DNA of 20,012 bases from a virus. The translations under genes were made by a program, and so were the position numbers. Positions within the stretch are counted from its first letter, which is position 1. Each line of letters begins with the position of its first letter. The stretch spans positions 1 through 20,012 of the IMG/VR virus record IMGVR_UViG_3300030451_002769; one strand, 5' to 3'. Of this stretch, positions 11,866-19,870 are shown piece by piece. The notes under the pieces were generated by a model that ran no database searches, was not told where the DNA came from, and saw nothing but the letters and a program-made list of their open reading frames with translations.

Positions 11866-13603
11866 CCAGTCCATGTGTCACTTCGTTAACTGTCTCATGG
11901 ACGACAGAATAGTTCTTTTCTTTTTCAACAGTAATAGTTCTGTCAAATTTATCGTCCAAGTGCTGCTTATGGGAGATTACGAATACTTTAGTGCTATCAT
12001 CAAAATTACGTAAGATCCAACCCAGATCAGAAGTACCAGACTGATCAAGCGATCCGTCAAAGATTTCATCTAGAATAAGTAAGTTAGTGTCCACGCTATT
12101 CTTAAGCTTAGCAATAGAACGCCAAGTGAGCAGAAGAGCGATATCAATACGAGCCTTTTCTCCTTCTGAGAAACTGTCATAGGAAAAAATATCTCTATAC
12201 CTACTCTTAATTATTTCTTCAAAGTTCTCATTTAGGGTAAAATTGACATAAAACTCCATCCTTTGTAAGAATTCGTTAATCATCTTATTCATTTTAGGAA
12301 GATATGTCTTAATGATTCTAGTCTTGATACCGTTATCTTTAAGCAATTGATTAGCAGTAGTAAGTACAGCACGATCCTCTTTAAGATCTGCTGATAACTT
12401 AGATAAGGTTTTCTTTCCTTTAACTAATTCTTCTAGCTTTACAAACTCTGATTTCCTATCAACATTGTCAGATTGTAATTCAGTGATCTCTTCATTAATA
12501 GAATCAATCTGTTTACGAATTGTCATCACCTGATAATTAGATTGATTGACAGTAGTGTTTAGATTGTTTACTTCTGTAGATAACTCAGTAAATTTTTCAA
12601 ACCTAATTTCTTCTTCTTTAATAGCATTAACTAGTTCATCTTCTCCTACAGTCATCTCATCTAACTTAACTTTACCCTCTGTCAACTTCTCTTGACGAAA
12701 GTCGTGTGACAGTTCTTGCGTACAAGTGGGACATACGTGGTTATCTTCAAAGAAACTATGTTCTTTTCTACAGTTCTGCAACTTACCTTGTAGTTTTATG
12801 AGATAAGTGTTTAACTTTTTCAATTTTGCACTGGACTTTTGATAATCCACCATTTCTTTATTAAGATTTCCGATTTCCTTTGTTAATAATTCTATATCTT
12901 TATTAGCTTTTGCTTCTGTTTCCTGATATTCTTTTATTTTTTCTTTCTTTCTATCAATTTCTTCTTTAGTTCTCTTCTCAAGAGTAAGCATATGTTGTTT
13001 CTGTAGATCAATCTTATCTTTCAATAGATCTAATTCATAATCAACATTCTTTACTTCATCATTATTCTCTCTAACTTTATCTCTAAGTAATAGATTCATT
13101 GTAGAGAATACTTGAATATCTAAGATGTCTTCAATGATCTCTCTACGTTGTGTGGTAGGAAGACGCATGAAAGGAACAAAGGTACTAGAACCTAGTACAA
13201 CAATTTGTGTAAAAGATTTATAATTTAATTTTAATACGTTCTTTTCTAAATTCTTTTGCTGTTCTGCTACTGATGATTCTTGATCCCATAATTTTCCATT
13301 ACAATATATCTCAAACTTGTTAGGTTTGATTCCACGAATAACTTTATAGCTTGACTTACCAATACTAAATTCTATCTCAACAATAGTATCTTTTTCATTG
13401 ATACTATTAACCAACATTCCTTTATTGATTTTTCTAAATGGTTTCCCAAACAAGGAAAAGGTCAACGCATCTAAGATGGTTGACTTACCAGCACCATTAC
13501 TACCAACAATTAAATTTGTTCTGTAATTGGTTAAATTAATTTCACTAAAAGTGTTGCCTGTTGAGAGAAAATTCTTCCAACGAACTTTTTCAAAAATTAT
13601 CAT
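11858..13603 (-). CDS. 46: recombination nuclease subunit gp46 (Rad50/SbcC-like)
   Basis: A 581-aa SMC-type ATPase (T4 gp46 is 560 aa). Landmarks: Walker A VGSNGAGKST at 33-42, Q-loop near residue 133, coiled coils at about 180-290 and 310-420, zinc-hook CPTC at 291-294, ABC signature SFSEGEKARIDIAL at 477-490, and Walker B NLLILDEIFDG at 507-517. With gp47 it resects DNA ends for recombination-dependent replication in T4-like phages. The start overlaps the DUF3110-like stop as ATGA. Confidence 0.96.
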   Translation of the reverse strand: MIIFEKVRWKNFLSTGNTFSEINLTNYRTNLIVGSNGAGKSTILDALTFSLFGKPFRKINKGMLVNSINEKDTIVEIEFSIGKSSYKVIRGIKPNKFEIYCNGKLWDQESSVAEQQKNLEKNVLKLNYKSFTQIVVLGSSTFVPFMRLPTTQRREIIEDILDIQVFSTMNLLLRDKVRENNDEVKNVDYELDLLKDKIDLQKQHMLTLEKRTKEEIDRKKEKIKEYQETEAKANKDIELLTKEIGNLNKEMVDYQKSSAKLKKLNTYLIKLQGKLQNCRKEHSFFEDNHVCPTCTQELSHDFRQEKLTEGKVKLDEMTVGEDELVNAIKEEEIRFEKFTELSTEVNNLNTTVNQSNYQVMTIRKQIDSINEEITELQSDNVDRKSEFVKLEELVKGKKTLSKLSADLKEDRAVLTTANQLLKDNGIKTRIIKTYLPKMNKMINEFLQRMEFYVNFTLNENFEEIIKSRYRDIFSYDSFSEGEKARIDIALLLTWRSIAKLKNSVDTNLLILDEIFDGSLDQSGTSDLGWILRNFDDSTKVFVISHKQHLDDKFDRTITVEKEKNYSVVHETVNEVTHGLVG

Positions 13604-13866
13604 TCTATAGGATCATCAGGTGGTATTAAAAAATCGTCAGGGGTGATAATAGAAAAACGTTGTCCACGCTCTTGACATGCCCCTATTATAACATGGTCTT
13701 CCATTTCTACAACCTCCATGGGAGGATATCCATCCTCTTGAGGCATCATCATAAGATATCTGTTTGCGTCATCTAACTGAAGGAAAATTGGTATGACACG
13801 GTTCTCAGTTTCATCCCACACGGAATACACTCCATCAGGACGATTCTCTAGGGTTAGGACAAACAT
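13600..13866 (-). CDS. DUF3110-like protein (88 aa)
   Basis: The protein has MFVLTLENRPDGVYSVWDET at the N-terminus, LDDANRYLMMMPQEDGYPPM in the middle (the D-D-A-x-R-Y motif), VVEMEDHVIIGACQERGQRF and ITPDDFLIPPDD at the end. This matches my memory of DUF3110, a family of cyanobacterial proteins of unknown function also carried by cyanophages, although I could not run a search. It lies between gp47 and gp46, joined by TGATG and ATGA overlaps, so it is co-translated with both nuclease subunits. ATG at 13866 is preferred over a GTG one codon upstream. Confidence 0.75.
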   Translation of the reverse strand: MFVLTLENRPDGVYSVWDETENRVIPIFLQLDDANRYLMMMPQEDGYPPMEVVEMEDHVIIGACQERGQRFSIITPDDFLIPPDDPIE

Positions 13867-14906
13867 CACACAACTTCACAGCTTTCCATATATAGTGATC
13901 TCATTAAAGTCTTCAATGATGTTTTATCTACGGAGATCTCTACTTCATCAATGTATTCATTGAGTAGTGTCATAGTATCTTTAGTCTCTAAATCTGAGTC
14001 ATCAACATCATCTGTATTGATTAATGTTTCAATAACTTTAACATCATGTACTCCTATATTGTAAAGACGATCAACCAATGTTTCAAACATTTGGTAGTCA
14101 CGTTTCTCTTCAACGATGAGTTTAACAAATTGCTCTCTATAATCAGACACATCGTATTTGTTGTAGTCCGATTCAACGTCGTTGTAGTAAAGCTTCTGAA
14201 ATATTTCAAAGGGGTTCTCCACAAATCTGAGTCTATCAGTCTCAGTATCATAGATATGAAACCCACGAGTATCCTTGTAGTCATTCCAAAACATCTGATA
14301 AGGGTTTCCAAGGTACTGAACATTTCCTCTCTTTGATCTATGATGAAAATGTCCTGACCATACACGCTTAAACTTTTTAAAATCACTTACCTTGAATCCA
14401 CCATCAAAATGCATTCCAGGTGTAACTTCAAAACCATCACATTCTAAGTGTCCACACATCACATTGGCATCAGACTCTTCCATTAATTCCAAAGATTGTT
14501 TCTTATTTCCAGAATTAATCCATGGCATCATCAGGAATTTTTGTCCACCTACCTTTATATCTTTTGGTTCTGTATAGATGGTTATATTTCTATACTCTTC
14601 TAAAAGAAGTTCAGGTGAATTAATCTTATTAGTATTCTTATAGTACGTTGTATGATTCCCAAGAATCATGTGTACATCAAACCCTTTAAGTCTGTCAAAA
14701 TAATTTGCCTTAATGCGATTAAGAGTATTAAAGTCCACATACTTTCTGTTATCAAAAGTATCACCCAAATCAAATATTGTAGTGATACCTTCTCGTTTAA
14801 GAGTAGGGAAAAATATTTCATCATAAAATTTTTGCCAATAATTCCAGAACGCAAGGGAACCCTTACGTCCATCAAGATGTTGATCAGTTATAACTGCTAT
14901 CTTCAT
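13866..14906 (-). CDS. 47: recombination nuclease subunit gp47 (Mre11/SbcD-like)
   Basis: A 346-aa calcineurin-type phosphoesterase (T4 gp47 is 339 aa). Metal ligands are in order: D8-x-H10 in TDQHLDG, D49 in LGDTFDNRK, N84-H85 in LGNHTTY, H153 in CGHLECDG and H186/H188 in SGHFHHR. With gp46 it forms the exonuclease/recombination complex. The start overlaps the 46-aa gene upstream by 23 nt, so its translation is probably coupled. Confidence 0.96.
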   Translation of the reverse strand: MKIAVITDQHLDGRKGSLAFWNYWQKFYDEIFFPTLKREGITTIFDLGDTFDNRKYVDFNTLNRIKANYFDRLKGFDVHMILGNHTTYYKNTNKINSPELLLEEYRNITIYTEPKDIKVGGQKFLMMPWINSGNKKQSLELMEESDANVMCGHLECDGFEVTPGMHFDGGFKVSDFKKFKRVWSGHFHHRSKRGNVQYLGNPYQMFWNDYKDTRGFHIYDTETDRLRFVENPFEIFQKLYYNDVESDYNKYDVSDYREQFVKLIVEEKRDYQMFETLVDRLYNIGVHDVKVIETLINTDDVDDSDLETKDTMTLLNEYIDEVEISVDKTSLKTLMRSLYMESCEVV

Positions 14907-15024
14907 AGTTGAGTAAAGATTCTTTAATAAAAAATTTATGTCTTATGTGTGGAGATGACTCTCTTATCTTTCTAACAAAATGCAATCCACGTTGTAATGC
15001 ATTATATTTTTCATTCGCATTCAT
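14884..15024 (-). CDS. hypothetical small basic protein (46 aa)
   Basis: ATG at 15024 to TGA at 14884. The product MNANEKYNALQRGLHFVRKI continues RESSPHIRHKFFIKESLLNYEDSSYN: helical, with a basic central part (R, K, H), as for a nucleic-acid-binding peptide. It fills the gap between gp55/54-aa gene and gp47. It overlaps the upstream gene by 14 nt and gp47 by 23 nt. No family recognised. Confidence 0.55.
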   Translation of the reverse strand: MNANEKYNALQRGLHFVRKIRESSPHIRHKFFIKESLLNYEDSSYN

Positions 15025-15175
15025 ATGGTTTAATTATAATACGATTGTTTTCGTAATCTGCTTTAAATTCAAGCTGAACATCATATGGCCACATAAGTTC
15101 TTCATACAACGCATTGAGACGATCCATGTCCTCCCAAAGATTATTAATGTGTTCGGGTAAATGATCTTCTTCCAT
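15011..15175 (-). CDS. hypothetical small acidic protein (54 aa)
   Basis: ATG at 15175 to TGA at 15011. The product MEEDHLPEHINNLWEDMDRL goes on NALYEELMWPYDVQLEFKADYENNRIIIKPYECE: an acidic helix then two likely strands. It is joined to gp55 as TAATG, the coupling seen elsewhere in this cluster, which supports it being real. Function unknown. Confidence 0.62.
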   Translation of the reverse strand: MEEDHLPEHINNLWEDMDRLNALYEELMWPYDVQLEFKADYENNRIIIKPYECE

Positions 15176-15681
15176 TAGCGATTCATTTTAGTTTCAATAT
15201 TTTCTTTTATGCCAGTCATATCAGAATAAGAGGCATTCATACCTGACATATTACCAGAGTATCTATCAGAATGCATTACCTCATCATAACCAGATCTTTC
15301 TAAGATCTTTCCTTTGATCTCCAGTTGCTTTTTCTCTTTCTGTATCCTACGCAAGAATGCATAGTATATGATCTGAGTGAAATAAGCAAATGGGTTCTTA
15401 GATTTCTCTGGATCAAAGTTATCTATGTACTGCAAACAGTTTTCAATCCCATCACATATCATATCTTCTCTAAACATATAGTTTACAAAGTTTGGTTTAT
15501 ATGATAAGTGTGTTGCGATTTTTAAAAAACAAGACCCCAAGTAATTAGTTACACGAGGTCTTGGCTTACCTGATTCTTTAGCAGCATGAACCATGTGCCG
15601 ATAGTCAGTGATCGCAGCAAGGAACTCTTTATTGTTGACGTAGTATTCAGTCTTTTTTCTTTTCATTACTGCAGGTGCCAT
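15175..15681 (-). CDS. 55: late-transcription sigma factor gp55
   Basis: A 168-aa protein matching T4 gp55 (185 aa) in YYVNNKEFLAAITDYRHMV near the N-terminus, EDMICDGIENCLQYIDNFDP and KSKNPFAYFTQIIYYAFLRR plus IQKEKK, which is the sigma region-2 core of gp55 (T4: [23 protein letters not shown]). It directs host RNA polymerase to TATAAATA late promoters, of which one is seen at 19856-19863. No clear Shine-Dalgarno precedes the ATG at 15681, and this ATG lies in a 15-nt palindrome. The tail past residue 130 is S/M/N rich and diverges from T4. Confidence 0.95.
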   Translation of the reverse strand: MAPAVMKRKKTEYYVNNKEFLAAITDYRHMVHAAKESGKPRPRVTNYLGSCFLKIATHLSYKPNFVNYMFREDMICDGIENCLQYIDNFDPEKSKNPFAYFTQIIYYAFLRRIQKEKKQLEIKGKILERSGYDEVMHSDRYSGNMSGMNASYSDMTGIKENIETKMNR

Positions 15682-15694
15682 GGTTAATAACCAT
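15680..15694 (-). promoter_or_regulatory. palindrome covering the gp55 start codon
   Basis: ATGGTTATTAACCAT is a perfect 7-bp dyad with a single central base, ending in the gp55 ATG. It may be a protein operator or a short RNA hairpin that hides the start; no Shine-Dalgarno is present to rescue initiation. Confidence 0.45.
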
Positions 15695-15709
15695 TATCAT
15701 CATGCATTA

Positions 15710-15738
15710 AGTGTAACACGGATAACGGATTTTGTCTA
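15710..15738 (-). promoter_or_regulatory. sigma70-type promoter before gp55
   Basis: On the minus strand TAGACA (15738-15733) and TACACT (15715-15710) are separated by 17 nt, with TG one base before the -10. It lies 29 nt upstream of the gp55 ATG. Confidence 0.55.
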
Positions 15739-15743
15739 GGGGG

Positions 15744-15797
15744 CTTGACACATCCTCAGAAAATCAGTAGACTAACTCTGTCAAGGGTTCAAGGATG
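15744..15797 (-). repeat. interleaved inverted repeats upstream of gp55
   Basis: Two dyads in the order a-b-a'-b': CATCCT (15797-15792) with AGGATG (15756-15751), and CTTGACA (15785-15779) with TGTCAAG (15750-15744). They can form a pseudoknot or two exclusive hairpins in a transcript reading through from the Sm-like gene. Confidence 0.4.
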
Positions 15798-15800
15798 AGT

Positions 15801-16217
15801 CTAGCTCTTTTTAAATATATCTTCTAAGTTCTTCTTGGTCTGATTTATAGATCCAAGATAACCAGAAGTTCTAGGTAATTTATTACCTCTTCCAGTTAGA
15901 GTCTTTCCATTCTCTAACCTCAATATAGTCTTTTCATAGAAATCAATAATAGGAGCACCTATTTCTGACATCGTAATTATATGATCTCTATTTAAAATAA
16001 ACATGCTATCAAAAGTAGCAGACATCCATTCTTTAAAAGAGAATCCAGATATTTCTAGTTCACCTTTTCTTGTTCTAGCTTGCTCTACTTGTAAAGGATT
16101 TTCTAATAATACTTTATCTTCATCTGGTAAGTAGCATACTCTAGCTACAATCTCTTCACCAGACACCAACTTAACTGTTGCTAAAAAATCTTCTTCTTTT
16201 AATTCTTCGGGTTTCAT
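15801..16217 (-). CDS. Sm-like protein, lone copy next to uvsW (138 aa)
   Basis: It has the same outline as the trio at 118-1109: FLATVKLVSGEEIVARVCYL (strand, central G, strand), DKVLLENPLQV (strand ending in a P), SFKEWMSATFDSMFILNRDHIITM (strands with the I-T motif) and a helical stretch. A longer basic tail follows with R/K/G and a C-terminal helix. It joins uvsW by ATGA. Being the most diverged of the four and separately placed, it may have a different RNA or DNA target. Confidence 0.68.
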   Translation of the reverse strand: MKPEELKEEDFLATVKLVSGEEIVARVCYLPDEDKVLLENPLQVEQARTRKGELEISGFSFKEWMSATFDSMFILNRDHIITMSEIGAPIIDFYEKTILRLENGKTLTGRGNKLPRTSGYLGSINQTKKNLEDIFKKS

Positions 16218-17683
16218 ATATCCGTCCTAAGATTTATTTTTAAAACTTCATACTTAAAGTTTTCATCATTGTATATGTTGACTCTTTCGTTAAGATGTCG
16301 TAGTGTATAATTCTGACCGCCGATGTCGTCTGCTATATCATAAAGTGTTGCTACAGACTTTCCTTCTCCCTTACGTAATACTCTACCAATTGATTGAAGG
16401 TTTCTGATTCTTGATTTACTTGGTGACGCAAAGATAATGTTGTGTAAACGTTTAATGTTAATTCCAGTTGAGAAGGTGCCGTAAGAGGCAATAATAATTG
16501 CATTATCTTCTAGCTCTGTTATTTGTCGTACCTCTTCCCTGTCTTGAACATCGGTACCACCATGTACGAAAAATATCTTTCGTTTAGGATCTATGTTACT
16601 ATTTATTAACTCATAAAGTGGATCCCCATGCTTCTCTACATAGTTAAATAACACTAAGGTATTACCATCTAAGTCTTTAACAAGGTTTTTAATAAGATTA
16701 TTTCTTCCTTTATGATTGACTAGGTATTCCATTTCATCATGATATGTCTCCATATGCTGAGGTTCATGTTGACATAACAGTATTTTGATTCTAAAATTAG
16801 AAAGATAACCAGACTTTATAAGTCCATCAGTAGTGGTAACTCGTTCACACTTACCGAACAACCCTTCTAATACCCACTTATGAGTCTTGCTTCCATCTAA
16901 GGTTCCAGTAAAACCGAACCTATACTTAGCATTATGAAGCTTAGTCATTATACCTGTTAATGATTTAGACTTAAATAAGTGTGCTTCATCTCCAATTACA
17001 CAATCTATATCATCAAAATACCTCTTAGGAAATTTGTAGATAGATTGCCAAGTTGAAATAATAACAGGTTTATCAGTATTCTTATCCTTACCACTATAAA
17101 TTTTATGCACATGGTCTTCCGCATTCCATCCATAGTCAACGAAGTCGTTGACCATTTGTTCTACCAAGGACGTAGTAGGAACGACGATGAGCGTCTTCTT
17201 GCTGGTAGCAGTGTAGTATCTGACGAGGGAGTAGATCATAAGAGATTTACCAGATCCCGTTGGGGAAAGTAACAACTTACGATTAGTCTTTAAAGCCTCG
17301 TAGACACCTTTTATTTGGTATCCACGAGGTTTTATTTTGGGAGAAATTCTCTCCATGAAATGCTTTACAGCAGGTGGTGATACATAATCATTTCTTTCAA
17401 GAATGTCACCATACCAATCATCTGTTTCATAACTCATAGTATACTGATGATCGTCAGCCCATGATTGTAAATGAGTTATCAACCCATGATAAAGTTCGCC
17501 TGTAGCTGGAGAGTACAGACGAATAGTTCCATCCCAGTATTTGTATCTTGGGTTACGTTTTAAATATTTTGCTTCTGGTACTTCAAATGTAAAGTAATCA
17601 GATAGTTCTTTATGCACATGTTCTTCAGGAGAAGAAATTTTTATATATACTTCATTCTTCTTCTTTATAGAGAGATGTGTCAT
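16214..17683 (-). CDS. uvsW: recombination helicase UvsW
   Basis: A 489-aa superfamily 2 helicase (T4 UvsW is about 500 aa). An N-terminal DNA-binding region (1-115) precedes the motifs: Walker A PTGSGKS at 141-147, TLIVVPTTSLVEQM (Ia), DEAH at 232-235, GFTGT (III) at 257-261, an IIASYGTFSTGINI block (V) and QSIGRVLRKG (VI) at 430-439. In T4 UvsW unwinds branched DNA and R-loops and shifts replication from origins to recombination. It overlaps uvsY as TAATG and the Sm-like gene as ATGA. Confidence 0.96.
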   Translation of the reverse strand: MTHLSIKKKNEVYIKISSPEEHVHKELSDYFTFEVPEAKYLKRNPRYKYWDGTIRLYSPATGELYHGLITHLQSWADDHQYTMSYETDDWYGDILERNDYVSPPAVKHFMERISPKIKPRGYQIKGVYEALKTNRKLLLSPTGSGKSLMIYSLVRYYTATSKKTLIVVPTTSLVEQMVNDFVDYGWNAEDHVHKIYSGKDKNTDKPVIISTWQSIYKFPKRYFDDIDCVIGDEAHLFKSKSLTGIMTKLHNAKYRFGFTGTLDGSKTHKWVLEGLFGKCERVTTTDGLIKSGYLSNFRIKILLCQHEPQHMETYHDEMEYLVNHKGRNNLIKNLVKDLDGNTLVLFNYVEKHGDPLYELINSNIDPKRKIFFVHGGTDVQDREEVRQITELEDNAIIIASYGTFSTGINIKRLHNIIFASPSKSRIRNLQSIGRVLRKGEGKSVATLYDIADDIGGQNYTLRHLNERVNIYNDENFKYEVLKINLRTDI

Positions 17684-18156
17684 TATTGTCCATTAATAAA
17701 TTTCTCCCACTCAATGGCACTTTTGACTTGGAATCCTCTATTTGAAATCTGTTTCATTACCTGATCTAACCAGTGTAACATTTGGTCTAGGTATTTGATC
17801 TTAGCTTCAAGGTTAATGATTTCTTCATCTGCCTCAAGATAAGTTCTCATTTTTTCAGAAGTTTTAATACTACCTCCAAATGGTTTAAGAGCATAAGTCT
17901 TAGCATCTGCTTCACCAGAATAATACTCACGCTTTTCCTTAACCAATTTACGAATTTCAAACTCAAGAGAAGTCTTGATCTGTGATGTGTCAGTGTAATG
18001 GTTTAAGTATTTATTATGTTGAAAAGGGATGTCTAAAGCAAGTTGTCCTAGATCAGCACTGTATTGCTTATTCTTAAATTGAAAGTCAACTGCAGAATCT
18101 TCTGCCCAGTCTTCTCTCATCTTTTCAAATTTATTACGAATGACTTCAAAGTTCAT
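17683..18156 (-). CDS. uvsY: recombination mediator UvsY
   Basis: A 157-aa protein with the expected features of cyanophage UvsY: a short polar N-terminus, a lysine-rich coiled helix (LEFEIRKLVKEKREYY), ADEEIINLEAKIKYLDQML and the C-terminal SNRGFQVKSAIEWEKFINGQ, which I recognise from UvsY. T4 UvsY (137 aa) forms a hexamer that helps load UvsX on gp32-coated ssDNA. Neither UvsX nor gp32 lies in the window. It overlaps the methyltransferase by ATGA. Confidence 0.9.
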   Translation of the reverse strand: MNFEVIRNKFEKMREDWAEDSAVDFQFKNKQYSADLGQLALDIPFQHNKYLNHYTDTSQIKTSLEFEIRKLVKEKREYYSGEADAKTYALKPFGGSIKTSEKMRTYLEADEEIINLEAKIKYLDQMLHWLDQVMKQISNRGFQVKSAIEWEKFINGQ

Positions 18157-19118
18157 ACAAATTCTAACCTTGCAAATGATTTTTCACTTAATCGTTTCTG
18201 TATTAGTTCTGCATAACGTTCGTGTAATTCACAACCAATATAATGTCTCCCATGAGTCTTCGCTGTTACAGCAGTAGTTCCTGATCCCATAAAAGGATCT
18301 AAAACAATATCTCCTTTTTCACTACCTGCAAGAATACATGGTTCAATAAGTTCCTCAGGGAATACAGCAAAGTGAGCTCCCTTGTATGGTTTAGTATTTA
18401 CTTTCCACACTGATCTCTTATTTCTCTTATCGTAAATCATCTTACGTGGTCTAGTTAAACCACTAAATTGATTGTCAACATCCTTAGTATTATCCATATT
18501 AATAGGAGTGTTACCACCCCATCTTTCACCAACAGCTTTCTCTTTAATTGCTTCATGGTCATAATGATAATGCTTACTCTTACTCAGTAAGAAAATATAT
18601 TCATGTGCTTTAGTACATCTATCCTTAACTGACTCAGGCATAGGATTAGGTTTATGCCATATAATATCTTGTCTCAGATACCATCCATCTGCTCTCAATG
18701 CAAATGCTAACATCCATGGTATACCAATTAAATCTTTACTCTTATATCCTTCTAACTTATTACCCCTAACAGGTGTATTCATAGGTAGATCTTGTCTAGT
18801 CTTAGCAACTGTCTGTTTAGGATAGTTACCATCACTTCTATAATTGTAGTAAGAATCTCCTATGTTTACCCACAGTGTTCCATCATCTGTTAATACATCA
18901 CGCACTGATCTGAATACTTCAACTAACTGTTGAATGTATTCTTCTGGAGATTGCTCCATACCAATTTGTGAATCTTCTCCACCATAATCTCTCAACCCAT
19001 AATAGGGAGGAGAGGTAACACACATACGTGGTCTTTTAGCAATACCAGTTGTTATGTGTGCATGTAATGTTTTTAGTGTTTCACGGCAGTCGCCAATTAA
19101 TATGGTGTCTGTACTCAT
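18153..19118 (-). CDS. beta-class DNA methyltransferase (N4-cytosine or N6-adenine)
   Basis: A 321-aa AdoMet-dependent DNA methyltransferase with motifs in beta-class order: the catalytic TSPPYYGLRDYG at 35-46 comes first, and the AdoMet loop VLDPFMGSGTTA at 272-283 is near the C-terminus, followed by GCELHERYAELIQKR. SPPY is more common in N4-cytosine enzymes than in N6-adenine ones (DPPY/NPPY), so m4C is favoured but not proven. The recognition region between motifs (about 90-260) has no homologue I recognise. It is inserted between gp3 and uvsY, joined by ATGA at both ends. No restriction enzyme is near. It is a second, unrelated modification enzyme besides dam. Confidence 0.9.
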   Translation of the reverse strand: MSTDTILIGDCRETLKTLHAHITTGIAKRPRMCVTSPPYYGLRDYGGEDSQIGMEQSPEEYIQQLVEVFRSVRDVLTDDGTLWVNIGDSYYNYRSDGNYPKQTVAKTRQDLPMNTPVRGNKLEGYKSKDLIGIPWMLAFALRADGWYLRQDIIWHKPNPMPESVKDRCTKAHEYIFLLSKSKHYHYDHEAIKEKAVGERWGGNTPINMDNTKDVDNQFSGLTRPRKMIYDKRNKRSVWKVNTKPYKGAHFAVFPEELIEPCILAGSEKGDIVLDPFMGSGTTAVTAKTHGRHYIGCELHERYAELIQKRLSEKSFARLEFV

Positions 19119-19633
19119 TCTAAAGATTGAAGATTTTTATCACGTAAGAAAAACTGCTGATGTTTAAATGTAACTTGTGCAGTAATATACTCTATATCTG
19201 ATACTGTAGCATCAAACTGTAGTCCTGTCAAGGCAACTGGAAACAAATCTCTAAACTCTACGATAAAAGCTGGGTTATATGCACTAGTAACTATATGTAA
19301 TTGACCATTACTATACTCTGGAGTTGAAGGTCCTTGCATCTCATCTGCATTTCCATTACTTCTCATCCATTTATGGAGTGCATTATAATTTTTTAACTCT
19401 TCATCAACAATAAAACTTACAGTAAAATCTCCAAATGTAATTCCACCACCAGGTACTATGGGCAAATTTCTAAAAGGAGAAGCAACTTCTGTTGTAGGCA
19501 TTGCTACATCAGGAACATTTGCAGACTGACAAAAGAAATCTACTCCTGCAAACTTTTCTAGTTTGAGGATGTATCCAATAGGATTTAAAAAGTTCCTATT
19601 ACTAGGTTGTTCCTTATACCATTCTGCAGACAT
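19115..19633 (-). CDS. 3: tail completion/sheath stabilizer gp3-like protein
   Basis: A 172-aa protein (T4 gp3 is 176 aa) with a tail-tube-like pattern: NFLNPIGYILKLEKFAGVDF, CQSANVPDVAMPT, FRNLPIVPGGGITFGDFTVS, FIVDEELKNYNALHKWMRSN and a final beta block ending FKHQQFFLRD. The order gp23, gp3, uvsY is the usual one in cyanophages, with uvsY following here after the methyltransferase. It caps the tail tube and sheath in T4. A gp19/gp54-like tube protein is the alternative. Confidence 0.72.
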   Translation of the reverse strand: MSAEWYKEQPSNRNFLNPIGYILKLEKFAGVDFFCQSANVPDVAMPTTEVASPFRNLPIVPGGGITFGDFTVSFIVDEELKNYNALHKWMRSNGNADEMQGPSTPEYSNGQLHIVTSAYNPAFIVEFRDLFPVALTGLQFDATVSDIEYITAQVTFKHQQFFLRDKNLQSLE

Positions 19634-19652
19634 TTATACTTTTCAATCTGAT

Positions 19653-19835
19653 TTATTTAGTGTACCACCAGTACGGTCCTTCTCCTGGTCCACCAAAGTT
19701 ATCGTCATCATCGTCATCAAACTCTATATGAATATTAGGAAGCTTCTTCTTTTTCCATGACTTAACTGCAATAACCGAAGCTATCGTAGCAGCAGACACA
19801 AATGGTGATGCATATAGTAGAATCTTCTGTAACAT
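19653..19835 (-). CDS. small membrane protein with acidic tail (60 aa)
   Basis: Product MLQKILLYASPFVSAATIAS continues VIAVKSWKKKKLPNIHIEFDDDDDDNF and ends GGPGEGPYWWYTK. A single hydrophobic segment (about 4-25) is followed by a KKKK cluster, six aspartates in a row and a G/W/Y-rich tail. ATG at 19835 is chosen because it comes right after the late promoter; a start further upstream would run through the terminator. Function unknown; a late-expressed membrane or virion peptide is possible. Confidence 0.65.
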   Translation of the reverse strand: MLQKILLYASPFVSAATIASVIAVKSWKKKKLPNIHIEFDDDDDDNFGGPGEGPYWWYTK

Positions 19836-19855
19836 CAAATAAGTATTATTACGTG

Positions 19856-19863
19856 TATTTATA
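19856..19863 (-). promoter_or_regulatory. T4-type late promoter TATAAATA
   Basis: A perfect match to the T4 late consensus (TATAAATA) on the minus strand, 20 nt before the ATG at 19835 and just after the terminator of the upstream gene. In T4 this element is read by gp55 with gp33 and the gp45 clamp. It probably drives the 60-aa gene, gp3 and genes beyond. Confidence 0.8.
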
Positions 19864-19870
19864 CTTAGAT

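Noticed and set aside
14054-14386. Minus-strand frame of 110 codons inside gp47.
   Set aside because: Shadow of a confidently identified nuclease gene in another frame.
16590-16600. AATAAATA inside uvsW, and similar strings inside uvsY and gp62.
   Set aside because: Single-mismatch matches inside coding sequence are expected by chance in this base composition.
19638-19645. TATAAATG at the gp3 start as a late promoter.
   Set aside because: It overlaps the gp3 ATG, so a transcript starting from it would lack the start codon.
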